The notes beneath the pieces were generated by a model. The model was not told the origin of the DNA. It was given only the letters and a program-made list of their open reading frames with translations, and searched no databases. This document shows positions 14,955 through 21,933 of a stretch of DNA of 32,926 nucleotides, one piece after another. The stretch lies in the NCBI GenBank assembly GCA_934095965.1, contig CAKOKR010000012.1, positions 1 through 32,926 on the forward strand, written 5' to 3'. Made by a program: the position numbers and the translations under genes. The stretch's first letter is position 1, and every line of letters begins with the position of its first letter. This DNA is from an uncultured Bacilli bacterium (GTDB lineage Bacteria > Bacillota_I > Bacilli_A > RF39 > UBA660).

Positions 14955-15710
14955 TTAGCTTATTAAAACATTTATTATAACTAAAATAGTACCAATAACT
15001 AATCCTAGATATAAATACTTATTTTCTTTATATTTTAATACTTTTGGAAACATTTCTTGAATAGATAAAGTAATCATTAAACCTGCTACAACAATAAGTA
15101 CAATACTAATCATAACATCAGAAACAAATCTTTTTAAAAATAAAAATGCAAGTATTGCTCCGAGTGGCTCAGATAAACCAGATATTAAAGTTGCCCTAAT
15201 TGCTTTTTTCTTATTTTTGGTAGTATAATAAATTGGTACAGCTATAGAGATTCCTTCAGGTATATTATGAAGCATAATAGCAACAGATAACTTAATACCT
15301 AATGAGGCACTATGATAACTGCTTAAAAATGTTGCAATACCTTCAGGTAAATTATGTAATATTAAAACAATCATATTTAAAATTCCTAGTTTATATAAAT
15401 CAACGCTTTTTGTCTCTTTATCAATCAAATTACTTAAGCATGTAATAATAACATAACTTATAAAAAATGATAATATCAAAATTATTATACTCTTCCCTAC
15501 TCCATAGATATTAGTTATCTCAAAAAATGAAGAGGGAATTAAATCAAATATACTTATAGATATCATTACTGCAATAGAAAAAGCTAAACAAAAACTAATA
15601 AATTTGTTTAGATTCTTATTACTTATTTTAATAAATATGAATATAGCTCCGATTAAAGTTGATAAACCAGCCATAGTTGATAATATTAATGCAAATAAGA
15701 TATTATTCAT
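14955..15710 (-). CDS. ZIP family divalent metal transporter (ZupT-like)
   Basis: A 251-residue protein with about eight membrane helices. Two H-N-x-P-E-G motifs, H-N-L-P-E-G-I-A and H-N-I-P-E-G-I-S, lie in helices 4 and 5 and form the binuclear metal site of ZIP importers. G-L-S-E-P-L-G-A follows. The family imports Zn2+ and sometimes Mn2+ or Fe2+ across the cytoplasmic membrane. The loop between helices 3 and 4 is short, as in ZupT. GGTGAT precedes the start. An 18-base dyad 43 bases upstream may be a metal-regulator site. It ends facing the AT-rich gap with no clear terminator. Confidence 0.92.
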   Translation of the reverse strand: MNNILFALILSTMAGLSTLIGAIFIFIKISNKNLNKFISFCLAFSIAVMISISIFDLIPSSFFEITNIYGVGKSIIILILSFFISYVIITCLSNLIDKETKSVDLYKLGILNMIVLILHNLPEGIATFLSSYHSASLGIKLSVAIMLHNIPEGISIAVPIYYTTKNKKKAIRATLISGLSEPLGAILAFLFLKRFVSDVMISIVLIVVAGLMITLSIQEMFPKVLKYKENKYLYLGLVIGTILVIINVLIS

Positions 15711-15752
15711 ATAATCACCAATTAATTATATGTAAATATACCTATATTTATC

Positions 15753-15770
15753 ATAAGATAGTTACCTTAT
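15753..15770. promoter_or_regulatory. Imperfect dyad upstream of the ZIP gene
   Basis: ATAAGATAGTTACCTTAT reads almost the same on both strands (14 of 18 positions symmetric). Its position in the divergent region between the transporter and the 36-residue gene suits an operator for a Fur- or DtxR/MntR-type regulator. No specific consensus is matched with certainty. Confidence 0.3.
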
Positions 15771-15836
15771 TTTACCACAAAAATATATGTGTAAATTATA
15801 TAATTTGTTACATACTAGAACTAGGAGGTAAAATTA

Positions 15837-15947
15837 ATGAATAAATCTAGAGAAAACGCTAGAAACAAAGCAAGAAAATCAACTTGCAAAAATAGTGCAA
15901 GATCAAATGCACGTAATAATGCTAAAAACAGCGATAGCTGCAAATAA
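15837..15947 (+). CDS. 36-residue Asn/Ala/Arg/Lys-rich basic protein
   Basis: A short frame behind an ideal AGGAGG (15823-15828), eight bases before the ATG. The protein is about 85 percent Asn, Ala, Arg, Lys and Ser, with irregular repeats of the type N-A-R-N-K-A-R and S-A-R-S-N-A-R-N-N-A-K, two Cys (one near the C-terminus) and no hydrophobic residues. A TATAAT at about 15799 may be its -10. It ends on the base before the stop of the Xer gene on the other strand. Composition suggests a nucleic-acid-binding or disordered protein, reminiscent of tiny Asn-rich proteins in clostridia. Function unknown. Confidence 0.6.
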   Translation: MNKSRENARNKARKSTCKNSARSNARNNAKNSDSCK

Positions 15948-16838
15948 TTAATTGCTAGCATGAGGATGATTTTTATAATCATCTTCTATTTTTTTATTAG
16001 TTAAATGAGAATATATTTCTGTAGTTTGTAAATTTTCATGACCAAGAAGTTCTTGAATCACTCTTAAATCTGCTCCATTATTTAATAAATTAGTTGCAAA
16101 AGAATGTCTAATAGTGTGGGGACTAATTTCTTTTTTTATACCAGCTTCATCAGCTAAACTCTTTAATATTTTAAAGAAACCTTGTCTACTCATTTTAGTA
16201 CCATTTCTATTTAAAAATACATAATTATTATCATTTGTTTTAACTAAAAATATTCTATAATTTAAAATATAGTTTTTTAATTCTTCCATTGCAGTATCTG
16301 CTATAGGTATAATTCTATCCTTTTTACCTTTTCCAGTTACTCTAATAATACATTCATCAAAATCTATTTGATTAAGCTCTAAATTAATTAATTCACTAAT
16401 TCTAGTACCAGTTGCATAAAGTACTTCAAGCATTGCTTTATTTCTATAATCAATTGGTTTATTTAATCTTATATCAAATAATTTATTAATTTCTTCACTA
16501 GTTAAATATTCAGGTAACTTTTTACTTAACTTCGGATGCTTAATTCCATCACAAGGATTAATACTACATTTACCCATAAAAATAAGATATTTATAAAATG
16601 AATTTAAAACAGTTAAATAATGAGCTTTAGTTTTTACATCACTATCAAAATGATCAAAAAATTCTTTTATATCATCTCTAGAAACATCAATTAAACTTTT
16701 ATTTAAATATTTGCTAACTAATAAAAGATTTTCACCATATGAATCTATAGTATTACTTGATAGCCTTCTTTCATACTTTAAATACTCTAAAAATAAAATA
16801 ACTTCCTTATCTTCAATAGAATTAATAATATTTCTCAT
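15948..16838 (-). CDS. Tyrosine recombinase of the XerC/XerD family
   Basis: A 296-residue protein of Xer length. The N-terminal SAM-like core-binding domain spans residues 1-95. The catalytic domain has R146 (T-G-T-R-I-S-E-L), K170 (T-G-K-G-K-K-D-R), H241 and R244 (H-T-I-R-H-S-F-A), H267 (L-G-H-E-N-L) and nucleophile Y276 (T-T-E-I-Y-S-H-L). All six are intact. Xer recombinases resolve chromosome dimers at dif with FtsK. A candidate dif lies 1.2 kb away. It could be XerD, XerC or a single-acting XerH/XerS-like enzyme; the sequence alone does not tell. AGGTGA precedes the start. Divergent from rarA. Confidence 0.93.
   Translation of the reverse strand: MRNIINSIEDKEVILFLEYLKYERRLSSNTIDSYGENLLLVSKYLNKSLIDVSRDDIKEFFDHFDSDVKTKAHYLTVLNSFYKYLIFMGKCSINPCDGIKHPKLSKKLPEYLTSEEINKLFDIRLNKPIDYRNKAMLEVLYATGTRISELINLELNQIDFDECIIRVTGKGKKDRIIPIADTAMEELKNYILNYRIFLVKTNDNNYVFLNRNGTKMSRQGFFKILKSLADEAGIKKEISPHTIRHSFATNLLNNGADLRVIQELLGHENLQTTEIYSHLTNKKIEDDYKNHPHASN
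15965..15996 (+). terminator. Terminator for the 36-residue gene, inside the 3' end of xer
   Basis: GATGATT (15965-15971) and AATCATC (15977-15983) pair perfectly around five bases, and a T-rich tail (TTCTATTTTTTT) follows on the plus strand. The stem is made of xer codons read in antisense. Confidence 0.5.
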
Positions 16839-16885
16839 AACTTCACCTAATTTCTAATAATATTATATCGCTTTTTCAAAATTTG

Positions 16886-16894
16886 TGCTATAAT
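16886..16894 (+). promoter_or_regulatory. Extended -10 promoter of rarA
   Basis: TGC-TATAAT at 16886-16894 is an extended -10. No good -35 lies 17 bases upstream. The start codon follows 16 bases later, with GGTGAT as ribosome site. Confidence 0.5.
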
Positions 16895-16910
16895 TTAATG
16901 GTGATTGATT

Positions 16911-18113
16911 ATGGAAATTTTAGCAGATAAATTAAGACCTCAAAAATTAGATGATATAATTGGCCAAGAACACTTAATTGGTCCAGGCAAAGTACTTACA
17001 AATCTTGTAAATAACAAGAAACTTTTTTCAATGATTTTATATGGTAAACCAGGTATTGGAAAAACAAGTATAGCTAGTGCTTTAGTTAATGAACTTAATC
17101 TTCATTATAAATTTTTAAACGCAACAGTAAATAATAAAAGTGATTTTGATTCAGCAATTATGGAAGCTAAAATGTTTGATGACATGGTTTTAATAATTGA
17201 TGAAATTCATCGTATGAATAAAGATAAACAAGATTTATTACTTCCCTATATAGAAAATGGAACAATAATATTGATTGGACTTACTACATCAAATCCATAT
17301 CACAAAATAAATCCAGCAATAAGAAGTAGATGTCAAATTTTTGAGCTACATGAGTTAAATAACAATGATATTAAAAAAGGTTTAGAAAAAGCTAAAAGTA
17401 AATTTGATGATATAAATATTGATGATGATTCATTAGAGTATATTTCTAATATTGCAAGTGGTGATATGCGTTTTGCTCTAAATCTTTTAGAGGTTTCATA
17501 TTACTCATTAAATGGGAATATTACTTTAGATGAAGTAAAAAAAATAAATAACAAACCAGCATTTTTTAGTGATGCAAATGAAGATGGACATTATGATGTA
17601 TTAAGTGCCTTGCAAAAATCAATCCGAGGAAGTGATGTTGATGCGGCGATACATTATTTAGCAAGATTAATTGAATCTGGAGATTTAGATAGTATATTTC
17701 GTAGACTTAGCGTTATTGCCTATGAAGATATAGGACTTGCAAATCCAGGAATTGGTCCAAGAGTTATGGCAGCAATACATGCAGCAGACTTAGTTGGATT
17801 ACCTGAGGCACAAATACCGTTAGCAGAAATTGTTGTTGAAATGGCTCTATCACCAAAAAGTAATAGTACAATAATGGCGATAGAAAACGCTCTAAATGAT
17901 ATACATAAAGGAAATACAGGTAATGTTCCAGATAATATAAAAACTAATAGCCCAGATTATATATATCCGCACAACTACCCTAACTCATGGGTTAAACAAA
18001 ATTATATGCCAAAAAATCTGGTTGGCAAAAAATATTATATACCAAAAAATAATAAAGTAGAAATTAGTTTAAATAAATTACATGATGAAATGATAAATGG
18101 AGGTAAAAAATGA
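16911..18113 (+). CDS. rarA: Replication-associated recombination protein RarA (MgsA), AAA+ ATPase
   Basis: A 400-residue clamp-loader-like ATPase. It starts A-D-K-L-R-P-Q-K-L-D-D-I-I-G-Q-E-H-L. Walker A is G-K-P-G-I-G-K-T (45-52), Walker B L-I-I-D-E-I-H (about 94-100), sensor 1 G-L-T-T-S-N-P, and the arginine-finger region is A-I-R-S-R-C. The C-terminal tetramer domain has I-E-S-G-D-L-D-S-I-F-R-R-L and E-D-I-G-L-A-N-P. RarA acts at stalled forks and gaps in DNA. B. subtilis rarA (yrvN) lies next to yrvM, and the yrvM homolog is in this window too. It overlaps gpsA by four bases (ATGA). Confidence 0.95.
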   Translation: MEILADKLRPQKLDDIIGQEHLIGPGKVLTNLVNNKKLFSMILYGKPGIGKTSIASALVNELNLHYKFLNATVNNKSDFDSAIMEAKMFDDMVLIIDEIHRMNKDKQDLLLPYIENGTIILIGLTTSNPYHKINPAIRSRCQIFELHELNNNDIKKGLEKAKSKFDDINIDDDSLEYISNIASGDMRFALNLLEVSYYSLNGNITLDEVKKINNKPAFFSDANEDGHYDVLSALQKSIRGSDVDAAIHYLARLIESGDLDSIFRRLSVIAYEDIGLANPGIGPRVMAAIHAADLVGLPEAQIPLAEIVVEMALSPKSNSTIMAIENALNDIHKGNTGNVPDNIKTNSPDYIYPHNYPNSWVKQNYMPKNLVGKKYYIPKNNKVEISLNKLHDEMINGGKK

Positions 18114-19084
18114 AAATAAGTGTAATAGGACTTGGTGTATATAGCTTAGCTATTAGTAAAATGCTTGCTAAAAAGGATAATGAAATATGGATATGGACCG
18201 AAGATAATAAAAAGTGTGAAGAATTCAAAGAAACAAAAAAAGTATCATCAATAATTGATACAACAATCCCTAAAAATATAAAAATAAGTACATCATTAGA
18301 GAATGTACTTGAAAATACAGAATTAATCTATTTAATAACAGCTAGTAAATATGTCGATATTATCACTAAAAAAATGAAACCATATTATAAAAAGAATATC
18401 CCGATTTGCATCGCTAGTAAAGGAATTGAAGAATCTAAAGAAGAGTTATTATCAAATATAGTTAAAAATGCTTTAAAGACAAATCATATTGCGGTAATAT
18501 CTGGACCAACTTTTGCAATTGATATAATTAATAATGAACCAATCGCTTTGGCTCTTGCAAGTATGAGTGGTAAAGCTAAAAATAAAGTATTAGAAACACT
18601 TCCAAATGAAACTTTAAAATTAAGGATTTCAAAAGATATTATAGGTATTCAAATATGTGGTGCTATAAAAAATGTTATTGCCATTGCATCAGGTATTTTA
18701 ATGGGACTTGGATATTCAAACTCAACTCAAGCATTTTTAATAAATGAATCACTACACGATATTAAAGATATGATATATTATTTTGGTGGTAATCCAAAAA
18801 CAATTTTATCTTTCGCAGGTATCGGAGATTTAATGTTAACTTGTACAAGTACTAAAAGTCGTAATTTCTCATTCGGGTACCTAATTGGAAGCACAAAGAA
18901 CAGAAAGAAAATTTTAAAGTATTTAGAAAATAATACTGTTGAAGGATATAATACCCTAGATACCATATATAAGATGTTAAAGAAAAAAAATATTAATATT
19001 GAACTAATAAATTGCATATATGATATCGTATATAATGAAGATAATCCAAATGCATTAGCAAAGTTTTTGATAGAAAAAAAGTAA
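18110..19084 (+). CDS. gpsA: Glycerol-3-phosphate dehydrogenase [NAD(P)+], divergent
   Basis: A 324-residue protein. The N-terminal NAD(P) domain opens I-S-V-I-G-L-G-V-Y-S-L-A, where the usual G-A-G-S-W-G-T-A has lost its third Gly to Ser. I-A-S-K-G-I-E, I-S-G-P-T-F-A, C-G-A-I-K-N-V-I-A-I-A-S-G (catalytic Lys) and G-I-G-D-L-M-L-T-C-T-S-T-K-S-R-N are standard GpsA motifs, as is V-E-G-Y-N-T. It makes sn-glycerol 3-phosphate from dihydroxyacetone phosphate for phospholipid synthesis. The catalytic core is complete, so I expect an active enzyme with a shifted cofactor site. It is co-translated with rarA, an unusual pairing. Confidence 0.88.
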   Translation: MKISVIGLGVYSLAISKMLAKKDNEIWIWTEDNKKCEEFKETKKVSSIIDTTIPKNIKISTSLENVLENTELIYLITASKYVDIITKKMKPYYKKNIPICIASKGIEESKEELLSNIVKNALKTNHIAVISGPTFAIDIINNEPIALALASMSGKAKNKVLETLPNETLKLRISKDIIGIQICGAIKNVIAIASGILMGLGYSNSTQAFLINESLHDIKDMIYYFGGNPKTILSFAGIGDLMLTCTSTKSRNFSFGYLIGSTKNRKKILKYLENNTVEGYNTLDTIYKMLKKKNINIELINCIYDIVYNEDNPNALAKFLIEKK

Positions 19085-19105
19085 TCTTAACCGATTACTT
19101 TTTTT
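19074..19105. terminator. Bidirectional terminator between gpsA and tcdA
   Basis: A7-GTAATC pairs with GATTAC-T7 around TTAACC. Both arms carry the homopolymer, so it can stop transcripts from both directions. It spans the stop codons of both convergent genes. Confidence 0.9.
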
Positions 19106-19752
19106 AATACAACGTAGGCAATGTTTAAGCCAGCAGTTGATGGAACAAAAATACTTGATGCCACTACTCTATCATTATTTAAAGTTTCTTCTTTACTGCA
19201 CACAACAGTTACTTTTAAACTTAAACCAAGTTTTCTAGCTTCGTTTCGTAATTTTTTAGCTAAAGGATCACCAGAAGTTTTATCCAGTCTAGTAACAATA
19301 ACCTCACTAGGATTTAGTCGCTTTCCAGTCCCCATTGATGAAATTAAAGTAATATTATTATCTTCAGCATATTTCATAAGTAATAGTTTAGCAGAAACAT
19401 CATCACATGCATCAATTATAAAATCGTAGTTTTCCAATACATTAATATTATCTTTATTTAAATATATGTCATAACCAATAATATCAATATTATTATTAAT
19501 AGTTTTGGCTCTCTTTATAGCTTCATCAACCTTTTTAGAACCAAGATTATTGATTGTACAAATAATTTGTCTATTTAAGTTAGATTCGTTAAATACATCA
19601 CCGTCAACTACTGTAATGTGACCAATACCACTTCGAACTAAAGCTTCCAAACAAGTACCACCAACACCACCAACACCTACAATCAATACCTTCGTATTAT
19701 GTAATTTTTCTAAATTTTCTTTACCAATTAATAATTCTAATCTATCAAACAT
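19087..19752 (-). CDS. tcdA: tRNA threonylcarbamoyladenosine dehydratase (TcdA/YrvM), E1-like
   Basis: A 221-residue ThiF/HesA-type enzyme. G-V-G-G-V-G-G (26-32) binds ATP, V-D-G-D-V-F-N-E-S-N-L-N-R-Q positions Mg-ATP, and D-A-C-D-D-V-S-A-K-L is the E1 family loop. R-L-D-K-T-S-G-D-P-L-A-K-K-L-R is typical of TcdA/CsdL. The enzyme converts t6A37 of ANN-decoding tRNAs to cyclic t6A. An upstream TTG in frame is rejected because GGAGGAA lies between it and the ATG at 19752. In B. subtilis the 6S-1 RNA gene precedes yrvM, and a structured RNA precedes this gene as well. Confidence 0.9.
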   Translation of the reverse strand: MFDRLELLIGKENLEKLHNTKVLIVGVGGVGGTCLEALVRSGIGHITVVDGDVFNESNLNRQIICTINNLGSKKVDEAIKRAKTINNNIDIIGYDIYLNKDNINVLENYDFIIDACDDVSAKLLLMKYAEDNNITLISSMGTGKRLNPSEVIVTRLDKTSGDPLAKKLRNEARKLGLSLKVTVVCSKEETLNNDRVVASSIFVPSTAGLNIAYVVLKKVIG

Positions 19753-19770
19753 AATTTCCTCCAAAATAAA

Positions 19771-19947
19771 ACCCAAAGGTGTCCTGCTTTGATAAAAACC
19801 CGCTCTCGCGAGGTGGGCATCACATGAACTATTTTAGGATCCTTACTCACTTAATGGTTAAGTCTTCTACACCACAATCCAATTAGATTCCCTTATCATC
19901 TATCTAGTCGGTTTTATAATAGACATAGACATTTTCCTCTAGGTATC
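19771..19947 (-). ncRNA. ssrS: Structured RNA upstream of tcdA, probable 6S RNA
   Basis: Read on the minus strand, the 5' end ACCTAGAGG (19944-19936) pairs with CCTTTGGGT (19779-19771), nine pairs with two G-U. TGTCT (19931-19927) pairs with GGACA (19784-19780) after an A4 bulge. A hairpin with a GCGA (GNRA) tetraloop lies at 19817-19799, and ACTTAA/TTAAGT near 19860-19846 forms the apex. Length about 177 nt, own promoter, and a position before yrvM/tcdA equal to B. subtilis 6S-1 (BS190, aspS-yrvM interval). An AAAACCGAC stretch about 40 nt from the 5' end sits where the product-RNA template of 6S-1 lies. No protein frame fits. Class is inferred; a structured RNA is well supported. Confidence 0.6.
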
Positions 19948-19950
19948 TTT

Positions 19951-19979
19951 ATTATATCAAATTATGTTGAATTTGAAAA
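19951..19979 (-). promoter_or_regulatory. Promoter of the tcdA-upstream RNA
   Basis: On the minus strand TTTTCA (19979-19974), a 17-base spacer, and consensus TATAAT (19956-19951). Transcription would start at about 19944-19947, exactly at the base of the first helix. Confidence 0.65.
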
Positions 19980-19998
19980 CCCATTTAATATCATTTTA

Positions 19999-20030
19999 CA
20001 AAAAAAGTACTAAATATTTACTTAGTACTT
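19999..20030 (-). terminator. Terminator of the glucosaminidase-like gene
   Basis: On the minus strand AAGTACTAA pairs with TTAGTACTT around eight bases, then about seven T residues follow. The stem overlaps the stop codon. Confidence 0.85.
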
Positions 20031-20814
20031 AATTAAATATAGTTACATCAAGTTTTTCTTTGACACTATATTTTTGCATAGCTCTTTTTACGTTATTTAC
20101 CCAGGTAGGTTTTGCAACCTTAATACCATTTTCATTAAACATTGGGTTATATACTATACCAATTAATTCAACAGTATTAAGCCCCTTTCCAAAGTAACCT
20201 TCACTTAACATTTTTATATACATAAGTGTACCATATTCTATACTTTTATAATTGATTAAACGACCATTGGCCATTCCACCGAATATGTTGTTGTTATTAA
20301 GCATATATCTGGATGTAAATCCTGATTCAATCTCACCAATAGCAGTTGCTATACTATAATCGACATTATCATATATATCGGTATAATAATTAATCAAATT
20401 AATGATATAACCAGAATCTTTAGTACAATATACTTTGTTCTTACCAAACAATTCCTTTTCTGATTGTTCTAGACTAAATAAATAGTCTACTAAAACTCTG
20501 TTAAAGTTAATTTCATCATTTAATAAATTAAGTTCTTTGTAATCCATAGTTAATTTATTTATTAATGTTTCTTCATTAATTTGAAAAACTTTAGAAAAGA
20601 ATGATATTTCATCATAATTTTCATTTAATAAAGTCTCTACCTTCTCTGATTCTGTTAGTTCTTTTTTAGCACTAAGTTCTAGTTTTGTACTTACACTAAC
20701 TTCTTCAACTTGAAGGACTTCACCCTTGTGGGGAACAAGTAATATAACTATACCCACAATTACAACAATAAACTCTATTATTTTCAATTTATTGTTTTTT
20801 ATATAATTTATCAT
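20029..20814 (-). CDS. Membrane-anchored glucosaminidase-like (lysozyme-fold) cell-wall hydrolase
   Basis: A 261-residue protein with one N-terminal helix (about 12-27) and an extracellular remainder. Residues 60-125 are a helical spacer. From about 150, Y-S-I-A-T-A-I-G-E-I-E-S-G-F, N-N-N-N-I-F-G-G-M, Y-K-S-I-E-Y-G-T-L-M-Y-I-K-M-L and Y-N-P follow the order of GH73-type N-acetylglucosaminidases: catalytic Glu in I-E-S-G, then N-N-x-F-G, then Y-x-S-x-x-x-G. It would cut peptidoglycan glycan strands at the cell surface. It has a near-perfect promoter and its own terminator, so it is monocistronic. Exact bond specificity is not provable. Confidence 0.75.
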   Translation of the reverse strand: MINYIKNNKLKIIEFIVVIVGIVILLVPHKGEVLQVEEVSVSTKLELSAKKELTESEKVETLLNENYDEISFFSKVFQINEETLINKLTMDYKELNLLNDEINFNRVLVDYLFSLEQSEKELFGKNKVYCTKDSGYIINLINYYTDIYDNVDYSIATAIGEIESGFTSRYMLNNNNIFGGMANGRLINYKSIEYGTLMYIKMLSEGYFGKGLNTVELIGIVYNPMFNENGIKVAKPTWVNNVKRAMQKYSVKEKLDVTIFN

Positions 20815-20849
20815 AATATTAATACTCTCCCTTTGATTAATACATTAAA

Positions 20850-20878
20850 ATTATACCATATTTTATGAAAAATGTCAA
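20850..20878 (-). promoter_or_regulatory. Consensus promoter of the glucosaminidase-like gene
   Basis: On the minus strand TTGACA (20878-20873), a 17-base spacer and TATAAT (20855-20850): a full sigma-A consensus. A nine-base inverted repeat AATTTGTGT (20878-20886)/ACACAAATT (20904-20912) starts at the -35 and extends upstream, a possible regulator site. Confidence 0.85.
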
Positions 20879-20946
20879 ATTTGTGTCTAATACAAGTTAT
20901 AAAACACAAATTATATAGTATAAATCAAAAATACCTAAATAATTAT

Positions 20947-21030
20947 TCGTCCTGCCTCACGACAGAACATTTCTGCTTCACAGGGGTACTCTCCCTCCAC
21001 AGACCAGATTCGGATCCTGCCGACCCTACA
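20947..21030. other. GC-rich structured island of unknown class
   Basis: Eighty-four bases of roughly 57 percent GC stand out from surrounding DNA of about 20 percent. It folds on either strand into a row of small hairpins: TCGT/ACGA (20947-20962), CAGAA/TTCTG, AGGG/CCCT and CAGATTCGGATCCTG with an internal stem. The elements ATTCGTCCTGCC (20945-20956) and ATTCGGATCCTGCC are direct repeats 65 bases apart. No reading frame with a start site fits. It lies upstream of, and outside, the transcript of the glucosaminidase-like gene. An RNA gene or a relic of one is likely. I do not recognise SRP RNA, tRNA, or any riboswitch with confidence, and strand is undecided. Confidence 0.45.
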
Positions 21031-21106
21031 TATTTTAAATTTTTATTCATAAAGAGCTATAATGTTGTGTTAGAAATATTATAAATCAAGTTTTATTATG
21101 AGTATA

Positions 21107-21346
21107 CTAATTTTTAAGTGTAAGTCTACGTTTGACTTCTTCGATAGGGATATCTAACGAATCTGAAATATTTTGAATATCACAATTTTTAGAATATAAT
21201 TTGTTAATTGTCTGAGTCTCTTTATTTTCTAAACCTATGTCTATTCTATAATCTCTTGCGATTTCCAGATCACTTTCAATTCTATCTTGTCTAGTGTATC
21301 CTGGCATTGTAAAAAACTTATTTATAAAATTAATTGTTTTGTTCAT
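21107..21346 (-). CDS. 79-residue protein with C-terminal helix-turn-helix-like segment
   Basis: Within the degraded region, an internal ATG at 21346 has a strong ribosome site (AAGGGAGAT) and opens a 79-residue frame. Its C-terminus I-Q-N-I-S-D-S-L-D-I-P-I-E-E-V-K-R-R-L looks like a helix-turn-helix or sigma region-4-like helix pair. If translated, it may be a domesticated remnant. Function unknown. Confidence 0.4.
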   Translation of the reverse strand: MNKTINFINKFFTMPGYTRQDRIESDLEIARDYRIDIGLENKETQTINKLYSKNCDIQNISDSLDIPIEEVKRRLTLKN

Positions 21347-21670
21347 GATTTTATCTCCCTTCGATATTTTCTTAATTTCATTAACCGTACTTGAACACAA
21401 TATTCGAAGATACCTAATGAATCTGTGTTCACTTAAAGTATTCAGTCTCTCACGAATATTGTCAAGATATATTGTAACAAAAATTATTAGATCACTATCC
21501 ATTATTTTAATGTCATCCTTATGATTTTCTTTCTTCGTAAATTTTGAATTTATTATAAGCCTCTAAAATAATTATTCGATTAAAAAATCAGAAAATAACT
21601 CCGGATCATTAAACATTTTTTTTAACGGTCTATCCCGCATTAAACTAAACTTTCCGTAAAACTGTTTCAT
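21107..21670 (-). pseudogene. Decayed Rpn/PD-(D/E)XK-type transposase-like gene
   Basis: Two fragments lie in one frame on the minus strand. The first (21670-21572, 32 residues, ideal GGAGG and a good promoter) reads R-D-R-P-L-K-K-M-F-N-D-P-E-L-F-S-D-F-L, like the start of Rpn-type recombination-promoting nucleases (D-x-x-F-K-x-x-F-x-x-x-E-x-x-x-x-F-L). Stops TAA (21574-21572) and TAG follow. Then an open stretch (21502-21107, 131 residues) ends in I-N-K-L-Y-S-K-N-C-D-I-Q-N-I-S-D-S-L-D-I-P, like the helix-turn-helix tail of the same family. The roughly 280-residue family would have lost its nuclease centre. The family call is weak; two separate small genes are the alternative. Confidence 0.4.
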
Positions 21671-21691
21671 AATATTTCCTCCACGTATTGC

Positions 21692-21720
21692 ATTATAAAC
21701 GATATAATCTTAAAATGCAA
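21692..21720 (-). promoter_or_regulatory. Promoter of the Rpn-like remnant
   Basis: On the minus strand TTGCAT (21720-21715), a 17-base spacer and TATAAT (21697-21692). A functional-looking promoter before a broken gene suggests recent decay or continued use of the short peptides. Confidence 0.65.
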
Positions 21721-21895
21721 CTCTATTGCTTATGCATAAATTATACCCTATTTTTGCATTTTTCTGATAATAAAAAGCTTTAATTTGTAAAAAAGGGGGT
21801 TAATTTTTAAAATTAATTAAAAATAGATTGTTATATTTGTAAAATTAAATCAACAAATAATATTAAATAGTTGGTTAAGCAACAAAATATCCATA

Positions 21896-21919
21896 TGAAA
21901 AAGACCCTTTATTGGGTCT
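21896..21919 (-). terminator. Terminator after herA-like gene
   Basis: On the minus strand AGACCC and GGGTCT pair around AATAAA and run into TTTTTC. Confidence 0.85.
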
Positions 21920-21933
21920 CAAATCAAAGTATA

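Noticed and set aside
19777..19960. RNase P RNA, because AGAGGAAAATGTC recalls its conserved GAGGAAAGTCC
   Set aside because: The stretch is too short for RNase P RNA, the motif does not match exactly, and the other universally conserved regions are missing.
20947..21030. SRP RNA or c-di-AMP/THF-type riboswitch for the GC-rich island
   Set aside because: The SRP apical motif (GGAAG..AGCAG with a CAGG partner) is not present, the ends do not pair, and only short fragments resemble riboswitch motifs.
21000..21031. Plus-strand sequence ATTCGGATCCTGCCGACCCTACA resembles a tRNA T-arm and 3' end
   Set aside because: The T-stem has two mismatches, no CCA follows, and no complementary 5' acceptor (AGGGTCG) lies 70-90 bases upstream.
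20872..21084. 70-residue plus-strand open frame across the GC-rich island
   Set aside because: No ribosome site before its ATG, no conserved-looking protein features, and it overlaps the consensus minus-strand promoter.
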